Below are positions 40,075 through 48,862 of a DNA stretch of 64,000 bases, in pieces; the stretch's first letter is position 1, and each line of letters begins with the position of its first letter. Made by a program: the position numbers and the translations under genes. Location: positions 3,100,001 through 3,164,000 of the forward strand of contig NZ_CP036532.1 in the NCBI RefSeq assembly GCF_004331955.1, in the 5' to 3' direction. The notes under the pieces were generated by a model, which saw only the letters and a program-made list of their open reading frames with translations, was not told the origin of the DNA and made no database searches. Origin of the DNA: Roseitalea porphyridii. GTDB lineage: Bacteria; Pseudomonadota; Alphaproteobacteria; Rhizobiales; Rhizobiaceae.

Positions 40075-40380
40075 ATGAGGCGCATGCTCGTATTCTTCTC
40101 GCTCAAGCCGGAAACAGATCCGAAAGCCTACGAGGAATGGGCGCGCACGGTCGACATTCCCGAGGTCAATGCCTTCGACAGCGTGGCCTCGTTCACGGTC
40201 CACCGCTGTGCATCCACCGTCGGCGACAAGCCGTCCCCGCATGATTATGTCGAGATCCTGGACGTCTCCGACCCCCAGGCATTCGACGAGGATCTTGTCA
40301 GCGACACGATGAAGGCGCTCGCAAGGGACTTCGCGCAATATGCAGAGCCGCCGGCGTTTGTCTGGACCGAACCGCTCTGA
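40075..40380 (+). CDS. HapK/RedY-like small protein
   Basis: 101 residues, ATG preceded by CGGAGG. It matches from memory the short HapK/RedY-type dimeric alpha-beta barrel proteins: RRMLVFFSLKPETDPKAYEEWARTVD, VNAFDSVASFTVHR, and the FVWTEPL end. RedY/HapK are known from prodiginine clusters, where they act on pathway intermediates, but many relatives lie in catabolic loci of unknown role. The gene follows the XRE-cupin gene by about 50 bases on the same strand and is convergent with the ferredoxin reductase gene. Confidence 0.72.
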   Translation: MRRMLVFFSLKPETDPKAYEEWARTVDIPEVNAFDSVASFTVHRCASTVGDKPSPHDYVEILDVSDPQAFDEDLVSDTMKALARDFAQYAEPPAFVWTEPL

Positions 40381-40420
40381 ACGGCGGATATGCGCGTATC
40401 CTTGCTGCGGCGGGAAAGGC

Positions 40421-41605
40421 TCATCGGCGCAAAAAAGATTTCAGGCTGATCGCCGGATCCGCCAGTTGCGCAGGATCGATCCTGATGTCGTGCTCGATCA
40501 GCCGTTCGCCCAGCTTGACGTCCCGCGCGACCGAGTTTCCTTCGCCGACGCCGCTGACAGATATCAGCGCTCCATGCTCATCGTACTGGAACAGCAGCAC
40601 ACCACTCGCCCCTGTCGGACGGCGCGTGTACGGCAGGTTCGTCCGGCACAGACCTGCCACCTGAAGTCCGAGTTCATACTGGTCCGACCAGAACCAGGGA
40701 ACACTATCGTATGGGCGGAGATCGCCGAGCATGGCGCGCGCCGCCTGCGTTCCCTGGTTCTGCGCCGCCCGCCAGCTTTCAAGCCGCACCATTGCCCCAC
40801 GCCATGGAAAGACGCAGCAATCGCCGGCGGCAAAGACATTCCGGACAGACGTCCTGAAGTGCGCGTCGACGACGATGCCGTTGCCGACATCGAGCCCGGC
40901 CGCTTCGGCCAGATCGGTGATCGGCACGGCACCGATGGCGCAGACGACCATGTCAAAGGTCTGGACCGCGCCATCACCGGTTCGGATTTCCTGCACCGAT
41001 GCGCCGGTCACATCAGCGTTCTTGACGATCTTCACGCCCGCCTCGATGTGGCGCGCTTCCAACAGGGCGGCGATCGGCTCCGGCACCGCCCGACCCATCA
41101 GCACAGCGCCGGCCTCGTAGACCGTCACCTCGGCGCCAAGGCCTCTCGCCGTGGCGGCCAGCTCCATCCCCAGAACGCCGCCACCGACGATGCCCAGGCG
41201 CGCGCCCGGCACGATCGCATTGGCGATCCTGCTTGCATCGTCGAGGGTCCGCAGCGTCAGGGCGCTTTCGAAACCAGGCGGAGTTCGCGCCCGTGCGCCG
41301 ATCGCAAGCAGCAACCGATCGTACCGCACCACGTTGGCATCATCGAAGCGCACCAGCTTTTCCGTCGGATCGAACGCGACGGCTCGCGCCCCGAGCATCA
41401 GCTCGATACCGGCGTCGGAAAACGTTTCGGGCGGGGTGATCGGCTTGTGCTCGGGCGGAAACGTCTTGGACAGGGGCGGCCGTTCGTATGGCGCGTGCCG
41501 CTCCTCACCGAACAGGCGAATCCGCCCCGCAAAACTGGTCTCGCGCAGCGCCAAGGCGGCGCGCACCCCGCACTCGCCCGCGCCAATGATGACGAAGGTT
41601 TGCAT
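40421..41605 (-). CDS. FAD-dependent NAD(P)H:ferredoxin reductase (MocF-like)
   Basis: 394 residues. Two Rossmann motifs: FVIIGAGECGVRAA at the start for FAD, and GIVGGGVLGMELA near 150 for NAD(P)H, with APYERPPLSK and the GDCCVFP FAD-binding end near 275. This is the ferredoxin reductase family of oxygenase systems. It is the last gene of the left arm of the LacI regulon; a Rieske ferredoxin and a desaturase-like oxygenase are encoded in the right arm, so it most likely feeds electrons to them. I chose the ATG giving MQTFVIIG; a TTG 66 bases upstream adjoins the SDR stop. Confidence 0.85.
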   Translation of the reverse strand: MQTFVIIGAGECGVRAALALRETSFAGRIRLFGEERHAPYERPPLSKTFPPEHKPITPPETFSDAGIELMLGARAVAFDPTEKLVRFDDANVVRYDRLLLAIGARARTPPGFESALTLRTLDDASRIANAIVPGARLGIVGGGVLGMELAATARGLGAEVTVYEAGAVLMGRAVPEPIAALLEARHIEAGVKIVKNADVTGASVQEIRTGDGAVQTFDMVVCAIGAVPITDLAEAAGLDVGNGIVVDAHFRTSVRNVFAAGDCCVFPWRGAMVRLESWRAAQNQGTQAARAMLGDLRPYDSVPWFWSDQYELGLQVAGLCRTNLPYTRRPTGASGVLLFQYDEHGALISVSGVGEGNSVARDVKLGERLIEHDIRIDPAQLADPAISLKSFLRR

Positions 41606-41671
41606 TTCAGTCGGCGCGGTTGGCTTTGATGGCGTCACTCTCTGCTTCCGGGCTACGACGATCGCGTCCAA

Positions 41672-42379
41672 CTACCGCTTGCGCAGGAAGCCGCCATCGA
41701 CGATCAGTTCCGTGCCCGTGACGAAGCTTGCGTCGTGCGACAAAAGGAACATGATCGCTTCGGCGATTTCAGCGGGACGCGCCATGCGGCCGAGCAGGTG
41801 CGCCTTTCCGGCCGACGCGCGAATCGCTTCGCCGTCGGGCAGTTCGGCCAGGGCGCGGTCGGTGAACGCCGTGTCGACCCAGCCCGGACTGACCGCGTTG
41901 ACGCGCACGCCCCGTTCGGCGAATTCACCGCTTGCGGCCCGCATCAGCCCAAGAACAGCGCCCTTGGAAGTGTGGTAGGCGACATAACCATCAGTGCCCA
42001 CATGGGCGGAAACCGACCCGGTCAGAACGATCGCCCCGCCTTCGACGAGGTGCGGCGAAGCATGCTTCATCGAAAGCATCGTGCCGCGCACATTGACGGC
42101 CATGACCCGTCGCCAGGTCTCCCACGCCAGGTCCTCGACGCGGCCGCGTGCGTTCATGCCGGCAATGCAGACCAGCCCGGTAAGCGGGCCGATGGCCTCG
42201 AAGGCGCGCGCGATCGCTCCCTCGTCTGACAGGTCAAGCGCGTGGCTGAAATCGGCTTCCGCAACCGGGTTCAGATCGAGCGCGGCGGCGCGCAGGCCCG
42301 CCGCCTGAACGCACCGAACGGTGGCAAGGCCAATGCCGCCCGCCGCCCCGGTAATCGCGATGGTGCCCTTGTCGGCCAT
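41672..42379 (-). CDS. SDR oxidoreductase (tandem copy 2)
   Basis: 235 residues. Cofactor loop TGAAGGIGLA, IAGMNARG, catalytic Ser in TGSVSA, YHTSK and C-terminal VDGGFLRKR. Shares the pattern PGWV-FTD-A-ALAE, AHLLGRMA-P-E-A-A and D-ASFVTG with the next gene, so the two arose by tandem duplication. Substrate likely a sugar or cyclitol-type alcohol given the transport context (inference). One base separates it from its neighbour. Confidence 0.88.
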   Translation of the reverse strand: MADKGTIAITGAAGGIGLATVRCVQAAGLRAAALDLNPVAEADFSHALDLSDEGAIARAFEAIGPLTGLVCIAGMNARGRVEDLAWETWRRVMAVNVRGTMLSMKHASPHLVEGGAIVLTGSVSAHVGTDGYVAYHTSKGAVLGLMRAASGEFAERGVRVNAVSPGWVDTAFTDRALAELPDGEAIRASAGKAHLLGRMARPAEIAEAIMFLLSHDASFVTGTELIVDGGFLRKR

Positions 42380-42380
42380 G

Positions 42381-43109
42381 TCAGTGCTTCCGCATGAAAC
42401 CGCCATCGACGAACAGCGTCTGGCCGGTGACGAACGAGGCCTTGTCTGAAGCGAGCCAGCGAACCGCCCGCGCCACTTCATCCGGCTCGGCCATACGGCC
42501 AAGAAGGTGGGCGGTACGGGCCGCGGCATGAAGCGCGTCCGGATCGTCGGTCTCGGCGAGCGCCTTGTCGGTGAAGCCGGCATTGACCCAGCCGGGTGCG
42601 ACGGCGTTGACCCTGATTCCCCGTCTCGCGACCTCCTGGGCGAGCGCGACGGTGAAGCTCTCCACTGCCGCCTTGGTCGTCACATACGCCGGGTAGTCGA
42701 CCGTGGCGACATGTCCGGAAACCGAGGCCATGTTGATGATCGCCTTGCCTGTTCCCTGCTCAAGCAAGGGCAGGCCGAATTTGGCGGTCAGGAACATGCT
42801 GCCAACATTGACTTCCATCATGCGATCCCAGTCGGCGGCCGCCATCTCGGCGATTGGCGATTGGTGGTTTATGCCGGCGATGTTGATCAGCGCATCGATG
42901 ACGCCGAAACGGTCGACGATCGCCGCAAAGGCCGTCTCGACCGAACCGGGATCGGCGAGATCACAGGCAAGCCCCATACCCGCTGCGCCGGCCGGTGGCT
43001 GCGCCCCGCCGCGATCGATCAGCGCCAGTTCGAACCCGGCTTCGGCCATAATGCGCGCCGTTGCCGTGCCGATTCCGCCGGCCGCCCCGGTGATGACGGC
43101 GACCGGCAC
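42381..43109 (-). CDS. SDR oxidoreductase (tandem copy 1)
   Basis: 242 residues. TGAAGGIGTA cofactor loop, NIAGINHQ, SVSGHV with catalytic Ser, YVTTKAA, and C-terminal VDGGFMRKH. Close relative of the following SDR. The two together may oxidise two different hydroxyls of the imported compound or act in series. The gene begins 1 base after the permease stop in the same operon. Confidence 0.88.
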   Translation of the reverse strand: MPVAVITGAAGGIGTATARIMAEAGFELALIDRGGAQPPAGAAGMGLACDLADPGSVETAFAAIVDRFGVIDALINIAGINHQSPIAEMAAADWDRMMEVNVGSMFLTAKFGLPLLEQGTGKAIINMASVSGHVATVDYPAYVTTKAAVESFTVALAQEVARRGIRVNAVAPGWVNAGFTDKALAETDDPDALHAAARTAHLLGRMAEPDEVARAVRWLASDKASFVTGQTLFVDGGFMRKH

Positions 43110-43110
43110 G

Positions 43111-44166
43111 TCAGCGCACCCTTGCGCCCGAGAATCTGTGCGCGACCATGGTCAGGATGATCACGAGGCCGAACAGGAAATCCGTCCAAAAGCCGGCAAA
43201 GCCGGCGCCGACCGCGCCCGAGGGGATCAGCGTCACGGTGAGCGCGCCGAAGAAGGCGCCGAAGATCGTGCCGACACCGCCCCATGTCGGCGTGCCGCCA
43301 ACGAACAGCGCCGCAAGGGCGATCAGCAGATAGGCTTTGCCCGATGTCGGAAACCAGACCATGTTGGCCATCTGCACGAGCACCGCGCCGGTGATCGCCG
43401 CTGCGATCCCGGAGAAGATGAAAACGCCGACACGGATCCGTTCGACGTTGATGCCCATCTGACGGGCACTTTCGGAATTGTCGCCGACGAGCTGCACCCG
43501 CACCCCGAACCGGTGATATTTGAACAGGACGTAGCAGAAGACCGTCCAGACCAGCGCCCATACGAAGTGGTTGGGAATCTGCAGACCGGTGCCGAACAGT
43601 TCCCATTTGCCGACCAGCAACTGGTTGCCGAACGTGCCGACGGCATCGGGAGCGGAAATCGTGCGCCCCTGGGCCAGAAGGTTGACCAAGCCGAGAATGA
43701 AGAAGTTCAGGCCCAGCGTCGCCACGAGCGAGGAGATCTTGCCGTAGACGACGATGGCGCCGATGCCGAGCCCGATCAGCGCGCCAAAGCCGAGCGTGAC
43801 GAAAAAGGCTGCCAGCACCGGCACGTCGAGAACGACGAGATACATGAAGACACCGCCGGCCGCACCGACGACCGAGGGAAAGGCAAGATCAAGTTCCCCC
43901 GATACGATGACGAACACCAGCGAAGTCGTCAGGAAGATCGTTGCCGGAACGGTGAACAGGAACGCGTTGTAATAGACCGGATTGAGGAACAGCACCGGGT
44001 TGTTGACGGCGAAAACGGCCCAGACGAGCAGCAGCGCCAGAAAGGCGTTCAGGGCGCGGCCATTGCGCCGGTAAAACCGAAACCAGGACGACTGCTCCTG
44101 TCGCCTGTCCACTGCGCTCACGATGGCCTCGACGGGCTTGGCGGCGGCGGGCGTAGCATCGCTCAT
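43111..44166 (-). CDS. sugar-type ABC transporter permease (RbsC/FrcC-like)
   Basis: 351 residues. Multiple hydrophobic segments (about 35-345) of the ribose/xylose/inositol-type permease family, with GELDLAFPSVVG and the cytoplasmic GINVERIRVGVF region. Ribosome site TAAGGAG 7 bases before the ATG; a longer upstream frame overlaps the ATPase gene and is not real. Functions with the ATPase and binding protein upstream. Confidence 0.92.
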   Translation of the reverse strand: MSDATPAAAKPVEAIVSAVDRRQEQSSWFRFYRRNGRALNAFLALLLVWAVFAVNNPVLFLNPVYYNAFLFTVPATIFLTTSLVFVIVSGELDLAFPSVVGAAGGVFMYLVVLDVPVLAAFFVTLGFGALIGLGIGAIVVYGKISSLVATLGLNFFILGLVNLLAQGRTISAPDAVGTFGNQLLVGKWELFGTGLQIPNHFVWALVWTVFCYVLFKYHRFGVRVQLVGDNSESARQMGINVERIRVGVFIFSGIAAAITGAVLVQMANMVWFPTSGKAYLLIALAALFVGGTPTWGGVGTIFGAFFGALTVTLIPSGAVGAGFAGFWTDFLFGLVIILTMVAHRFSGARVR

Positions 44167-44177
44167 CAATGTTCTCC

Positions 44178-44969
44178 TTAGGCCGCATCCACGAGTTTGC
44201 TCGTGTCGGCTTTGCCGGTCTCGGCGAGCTGGTGCATCATCTCGATGAGGTGATCGGCGCCGGTGAAGGCCGCCTTCTCGCCCTCGAAGGCCTCGCGACC
44301 GCGGTCGATGACGAAGAAGCGGTCGGCGATCTCCCAGACATGGTAGATGTTGTGGCCGATGAAGACGACGGTCCGCCCCGACGCTTTCACCGCCTCGACG
44401 AAACGGAACACCTTCTGCGTTTCTGTCAGCGAAAGCGCCGTGGTCGGCTCGTCCAGAACGATCACGTCGGCCTGGTTGTAGAGCGCGCGGGCGATGGCGA
44501 CGCCCTGGCGCTCGCCGCCCGACAGGTGGCCGACCGTGCTTTCGGGGTTGAAGACCTTGGAGGTGAAGCCGATCTCGCGCATCAGGCGGTTGGCCTCGTC
44601 GATCTGTCGCTGCACACGGATCAGGCCGACCGCGTTGGTGATCTCCCGGCCCATGAAGACGTTGGTGACGATGGAGTGCTGCGGCGCCAGCGCGCGATCC
44701 TGAAACACCGTCTCGATGCCCGCGTCGCGCGCCGCAAGCGGCGTCCACGGCTTGCGCGCCACGCCCTTGACGATGATCTCGCCCTCGTCGGGATCGTGCA
44801 CGCCGGCGAGCGTTTTGACCAGGGTCGACTTGCCCGCCCCATTGTCGCCGAGAAGCCCCAGGACCTCGCCCTTGCGGACCGTCATCGACACGCCCGACAG
44901 CGCTTCCACATTGCCGAACCGCTTGACGATGTTGCGCAGTTCGATGATCGGCGCGTCATGTCCGCTCAT
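44178..44969 (-). CDS. sugar-type ABC transporter ATPase, single-domain (FrcA-like)
   Basis: 263 residues, one nucleotide-binding domain rather than the fused double of RbsA/XylG, as in FrcA. Walker A GDNGAGKST, Q-loop FQDRAL, signature LSGGERQ, Walker B VIVLDEPTTAL, His in IGHNIYHV. GAGG 8 bases before the ATG. About 70 bases with a GC hairpin (45006-45021) separate it from the binding protein gene upstream, a common way to make more binding protein than ATPase. Confidence 0.93.
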   Translation of the reverse strand: MSGHDAPIIELRNIVKRFGNVEALSGVSMTVRKGEVLGLLGDNGAGKSTLVKTLAGVHDPDEGEIIVKGVARKPWTPLAARDAGIETVFQDRALAPQHSIVTNVFMGREITNAVGLIRVQRQIDEANRLMREIGFTSKVFNPESTVGHLSGGERQGVAIARALYNQADVIVLDEPTTALSLTETQKVFRFVEAVKASGRTVVFIGHNIYHVWEIADRFFVIDRGREAFEGEKAAFTGADHLIEMMHQLAETGKADTSKLVDAA

Positions 44970-45037
44970 GATGCAATCCTCGTTTTCCGACGCGATGAGA
45001 AGGGACGGGCCCGTGGGCCCGCCCCGTCCGGGAGGTG

Positions 45038-46045
45038 TCAGCGAATGCCCTGTTCGGCGAGCGGAGCAACGTCCTGATAGTTGTCCACAGTGACGAAACC
45101 GGCACCGGTGTCGACGTTGAGCGGGCCGAGCTTGTAGACCAGTTGCTGGCACAGCGACAAAACCGGCATGTAACCCTGCAGATACGGCTGCTGGTCAGAC
45201 GTGACCAGCACGTACCCGCCATCGAACGCGCGCATGACGCCCTGCCCGAGATCGAAGCCGACGCCGATGATCTCGTCGGGCGCCTTGCCGACTGCTTCCA
45301 TGAAGACCGGCGCCGCCGAGAGCCAGGGGCCGCCCGGATAGCCGATCAACTTGACTTCCGGGTTCGACAGCAGGGTCGATGTCAGCGTGGGCAATTGCAG
45401 CATCTGGTCGGCTGAGGCGCCCTCGGCCTCCTGCAGCTTGATCACCTCGATGCCGGCATCCTCGAGCGCGTCGACAAGGCCGAGTTCGCGCTGTGCCCGG
45501 TTCTCGCTCTCCCAGCGGCTCATCACGATCGCCTTGTCGCCCGGACCGATCCTGTCGCCGGCGAGGCGAAGCGTCTCGGCACCGAGTGCCTGACCCTGAT
45601 TGTAGAGCGTGGCCCCGACATAGCCCGAGCCGAACCGCTCCCGGATCCGGGGCACGTCGACGTTCATGTACATCATGGGGATGCCGGCCTCGTCGGCCTG
45701 CTCGGCAAGCGGCATCAAGGCGTCATCGCCCGGATGGCCCATCATCGCGATCCCGTCTGGCGCCTGGCTGATCGCCTCGCGAAGCTGCTGCACCATGCGG
45801 TCGAAGTCCCAGTCCGAATAGACGATCTGAACCTCGGCGCCGGTATCCTCGGCGGCCTGCATGGCGCCGCGGTCGATGATCGAGTTGAAGGCACCGCCGG
45901 CCGGCCCGCCCGAGAAAAGCCGGATCGTCTGGCCCGAGCACCATTTGTCCCCATCCTGGGCCGCTGCCGGCGCCGCCGCCAGGGCAAGCGCCGACACGGC
46001 CGCGCACATCATCCCCACGGCCCGGGCCTTTGCGAACAGTCGCAT
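45038..46045 (-). CDS. sugar-type ABC transporter solute-binding protein (periplasmic)
   Basis: 335 residues. Signal peptide 1-29 (ends AAPAAAQ). Peripla_BP_4/ribose-binding class: AEVQIVYSDWDFDRMVQQLREAI, DGIAMMGHPGDDALMPLAEQADEAGIPMM, GYVGATLYNQGQALG, and IGVGFDLG. It would bind a sugar-like ligand for the FrcA/FrcC-type pair. First gene of the left arm, strong ribosome site (GGGAGG). An operator-like palindrome lies 45 bases upstream. Confidence 0.93.
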   Translation of the reverse strand: MRLFAKARAVGMMCAAVSALALAAAPAAAQDGDKWCSGQTIRLFSGGPAGGAFNSIIDRGAMQAAEDTGAEVQIVYSDWDFDRMVQQLREAISQAPDGIAMMGHPGDDALMPLAEQADEAGIPMMYMNVDVPRIRERFGSGYVGATLYNQGQALGAETLRLAGDRIGPGDKAIVMSRWESENRAQRELGLVDALEDAGIEVIKLQEAEGASADQMLQLPTLTSTLLSNPEVKLIGYPGGPWLSAAPVFMEAVGKAPDEIIGVGFDLGQGVMRAFDGGYVLVTSDQQPYLQGYMPVLSLCQQLVYKLGPLNVDTGAGFVTVDNYQDVAPLAEQGIR

Positions 46046-46089
46046 GGATTTCCTCCCTCTGTCTCGACGCCCGTCTGATCGGGCATTTT

Positions 46090-46105
46090 CCAAAAACGTT
46101 TTTGG
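46090..46105. promoter_or_regulatory. LacI-family operator, perfect palindrome
   Basis: CCAAAAACGTTTTTGG, a 16-base perfect dyad centred on CG, the typical form of LacI/GalR operators. It lies in the divergent promoter region, before the solute-binding protein gene. Confidence 0.7.
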
Positions 46106-46206
46106 ATCATCGGCATGATTTTCAGATTTTGCTGATCCGTCAACCCGATTTTTTCGAGAAACGCGAATTTTCGCCCTCAATTCGCTCTTGTGCCTTGACG
46201 AAGCTA

Positions 46207-46220
46207 CAAAAACGATTTTG
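46207..46220. promoter_or_regulatory. second LacI-family operator, imperfect
   Basis: CAAAAACGATTTTG shares CAAAAACG and the TTTTG half with the perfect site 117 bases away and lies 31 bases before the GTG of the GH13 gene. A pair flanking the divergent promoters allows one repressor to switch both arms. Confidence 0.6.
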
Positions 46221-46250
46221 ATTTCTGCCCGGAATCATACGGAGAAACGC

Positions 46251-47819
46251 GTGAAGAGCGGGAACAGCCAGGCGGAACAATGGTGGCGCGGCGCGTGCCT
46301 TTACGAGGTCTATCTGCGTAGCTTCGCCGATTCCAATGGCGACGGCGAGGGCGATCTGCCCGGCCTGCGCGATCGACTCGACTATATCGCGGCGCTCGGC
46401 GTCGACGGCATCTGGATCACGCCGTTCTTCCCCTCGCCGATGTACGATTCGGGCTATGACGTGGCCGACTATCGGAGCGTCGATCCCCGGTTCGGCACGC
46501 TCGACGACTTCCGGTCCGTCACGTCACGCGCCCATGAACTTGGCCTGCGCGTGATCATCGATCAGGTCTATTCGCACACCTCCCACCTGCACCCCTGGTT
46601 CGTCGAAAGCGCGTCGAGCGCCGACAACCCGAAGGCGGACTGGTATGTGTGGGCCGACCCGAAGCCGGACGGCAGCCTGCCCAACAACTGGCTTGCCCGC
46701 TTTGGCGGGGTCGCCTGGGAGTGGAGCGCGAACCGGCGGCAGTACTATCTGCACAACTTCCTGGTCGAGCAACCGGACCTGAACCTTCACAATCGCCAGG
46801 TGCAGGACGAGATCCTGGACACGATGCGCTTCTGGGTCGATCAGGGTGTGGACGGCTTCCGGCTCGATGTCGCCAATTTCTACATGCATGATCCGCAGAT
46901 GCGCGACAATCCGCCGGTGGACGCAGGCGATCGGCCGGCCAATCCCTACTACATGCAGAAACACGTCCATGACCGCTCTCGGCCCGAAAACCTGGCGTTT
47001 CTGGAGAGGATGCGGGCGGCGACCGGCGAGCATATGCTGCTCGCCGAGATAAGCTGCGACGACCAGGCCGAGCGGATGGCCGAATACACCGAGCCCGGCC
47101 GGCTTCACACCGCCTACAGTTTCGAGCTGCTCGGACCGGTCCTGGACGGGGCACACATCGCCCGGACGGTCGCCACGGCCGGCGCCGGGCAAAGCTGGCC
47201 CACCTGGGCTTTTTCCAATCACGATGTCGCGCGGGTCGCCACGCGCTGGAACGCGGTCGGCAATCGAAACCGGGTGAACATGCTGCAGGCGCTGCTGCTG
47301 AGCCTTCGCGGAACGGTGATCGTCTATCAGGGCGAGGAACTGGGTCTGGCGCACGGCAACGTTCCGCGTGAAGCGCTGCGGGACCCGGAGGCGGTGCGCT
47401 TCTGGCCGCATGGCCGGGGCCGCGACGGTGCGCGCACGCCGATGGCGTGGGACGATACGCCGATGCTCGGCTTTTCGAAGGCGCCCGGCTGGCTGCCGGC
47501 CGAGCCCGGTCATGCAGAGCACAGCATTGCGCGGCAGAGCCAGGACCCCTGCTCGAGCCTTGCGCACTGCCGCTCGATGATCGCCCTTCGCAAGGCGACG
47601 CCGGCGCTCAAGCTGGGCGAGTTCGAGGTGATCGAGGCGGATGAGACCGGCCTGAGTTTCTGGCGCGTGCACGAGGGCGCGCGAATCCTTTGCAGCTTCA
47701 ACTTCACCGGGCAGAGCCGTGCAGTTCCCCAGCATGGCCGCAGCCGCGTGCTCGCCGGCGCGTTCGAGGGCGACGGGCTCGCCGCCGACGGCTATGTGAT
47801 CGCGGAGGCGGCTGCATGA
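46251..47819 (+). CDS. GH13 alpha-glucosidase
   Basis: 522 residues from a GTG start with GGAG 6 bases upstream. (beta/alpha)8 amylase-family fold: YEVYLRSFADSNGDGEGDLPG at the start, nucleophile D206 in GFRLDVANF, acid/base E266 in LLAEIS, third acid D325 in FSNHD. QPDLNLHNRQVQ is the oligo-1,6-glucosidase/alpha-glucosidase pattern. No signal peptide, so it hydrolyses an alpha-glucoside in the cytoplasm after import by the divergent transporter. First gene of the right arm; next comes its LacI regulator with a 4-base overlap. Confidence 0.93.
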   Translation: MKSGNSQAEQWWRGACLYEVYLRSFADSNGDGEGDLPGLRDRLDYIAALGVDGIWITPFFPSPMYDSGYDVADYRSVDPRFGTLDDFRSVTSRAHELGLRVIIDQVYSHTSHLHPWFVESASSADNPKADWYVWADPKPDGSLPNNWLARFGGVAWEWSANRRQYYLHNFLVEQPDLNLHNRQVQDEILDTMRFWVDQGVDGFRLDVANFYMHDPQMRDNPPVDAGDRPANPYYMQKHVHDRSRPENLAFLERMRAATGEHMLLAEISCDDQAERMAEYTEPGRLHTAYSFELLGPVLDGAHIARTVATAGAGQSWPTWAFSNHDVARVATRWNAVGNRNRVNMLQALLLSLRGTVIVYQGEELGLAHGNVPREALRDPEAVRFWPHGRGRDGARTPMAWDDTPMLGFSKAPGWLPAEPGHAEHSIARQSQDPCSSLAHCRSMIALRKATPALKLGEFEVIEADETGLSFWRVHEGARILCSFNFTGQSRAVPQHGRSRVLAGAFEGDGLAADGYVIAEAAA

Positions 47820-48862
47820 ACGAGCCCATTCCGCGCCGGGCTTCGATTCGCGACGTTGCCGCCCATGTCGGCATGTCGGTATCGACGGTCAGCCGTGCGC
47901 TGAACGGCTACGCCGATGTCAGCCGCAAGACCCGCGACAAGGTCCGGCAGGCCGCCGATGCTTTGGGCTACCGCGCAAGTTTCGCCGCAGCCACGCTGCG
48001 CTCGCGCCAGACCGAGACCATAACGTTCATGGTCTCCAAGCCGTGGACGAAGTTCGTCGATCCCTTCTTCCTCGGCCTGCTCGACGGCGTCGAGATGGTG
48101 CTTCAGGCGCAGGGCTTCGACCTTCAGGTCGTCATGGCGCGCGAATATGACAAGGAACTCGACATCATCCGCCGCGCGGTGGAGCGCAACCGTTGCGACG
48201 GACTGATCTTCAGCCGGACCCGGCCTCAGGACGAACGGATCGACTACCTTCAGGCGCGCGGCTTTCCCTTCGTCACGATCGGGCAGACCAACCGCAACGA
48301 TCACGACTGGATCGATCGCGACCATTCGATCATCGCCCGCACGGCCATCGAACGCCTTGCCCGGCTCGGCCACAAGCGCATTGCCTATCTCTCAACGCCG
48401 TACCGCTACACCTACTCGCACCATGCGCGTGCGGGCTATCGCAAGGGGCTCGAGGAAGCGGGTTTGCCTCACGATCCGACGCTCGAAGTGGAATGCTTCC
48501 TGTCGCGCCGGACGGGCGGCGAAGCGCTGACAGAACTGGTCACGACCGGAGCCGCACCGACGGCCATCTTCTGCGGCAACGACATGATCGCCATCTCCGC
48601 CATGGACGCCATGCGGCGCCTCGGTCTGGCGCCGGGCAGGGATATCGCCGTGATCGGCTGCGACGACATGCCCGTCGCCGCCCTGACCGATCCACCACTG
48701 ACTACCTTCAGCCAGGATCTGGATGCGCTCGGCATGCGGATGGGCCGGATGATCCTTGCCAAGCTGGGCGGCGAGCGCGCGCCCCTTCAGAGCTTCATCG
48801 ACAGCAAGCTGATCATCCGCGAGAGCGACATGCCACCCATGCCGGAGGGGGTCGGGCAATGA
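47816..48862 (+). CDS. LacI-family transcriptional regulator
   Basis: 348 residues. Helix-turn-helix at 9-56 (ASIRDVAAHVGMSVSTVSRALNG and the hinge YRASFAAATLR) and a periplasmic-binding-like effector domain (TITFMVSKPWTKFVDPFFLGLLDG, later FCGNDMIAISAMDAMRRLG, VIGCDDMPVAA). Represses sugar genes until the inducer binds. Overlaps GH13 stop and the next start by 4 bases, so it is made with the enzymes it controls. The two CAAAAACG dyads upstream are its likely sites. Confidence 0.93.
   Translation: MNEPIPRRASIRDVAAHVGMSVSTVSRALNGYADVSRKTRDKVRQAADALGYRASFAAATLRSRQTETITFMVSKPWTKFVDPFFLGLLDGVEMVLQAQGFDLQVVMAREYDKELDIIRRAVERNRCDGLIFSRTRPQDERIDYLQARGFPFVTIGQTNRNDHDWIDRDHSIIARTAIERLARLGHKRIAYLSTPYRYTYSHHARAGYRKGLEEAGLPHDPTLEVECFLSRRTGGEALTELVTTGAAPTAIFCGNDMIAISAMDAMRRLGLAPGRDIAVIGCDDMPVAALTDPPLTTFSQDLDALGMRMGRMILAKLGGERAPLQSFIDSKLIIRESDMPPMPEGVGQ

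Noticed and set aside
38206-40338. A 710-codon open frame on the minus strand
   Set aside because: Antisense to the Ldh-family, XRE-cupin and HapK genes.
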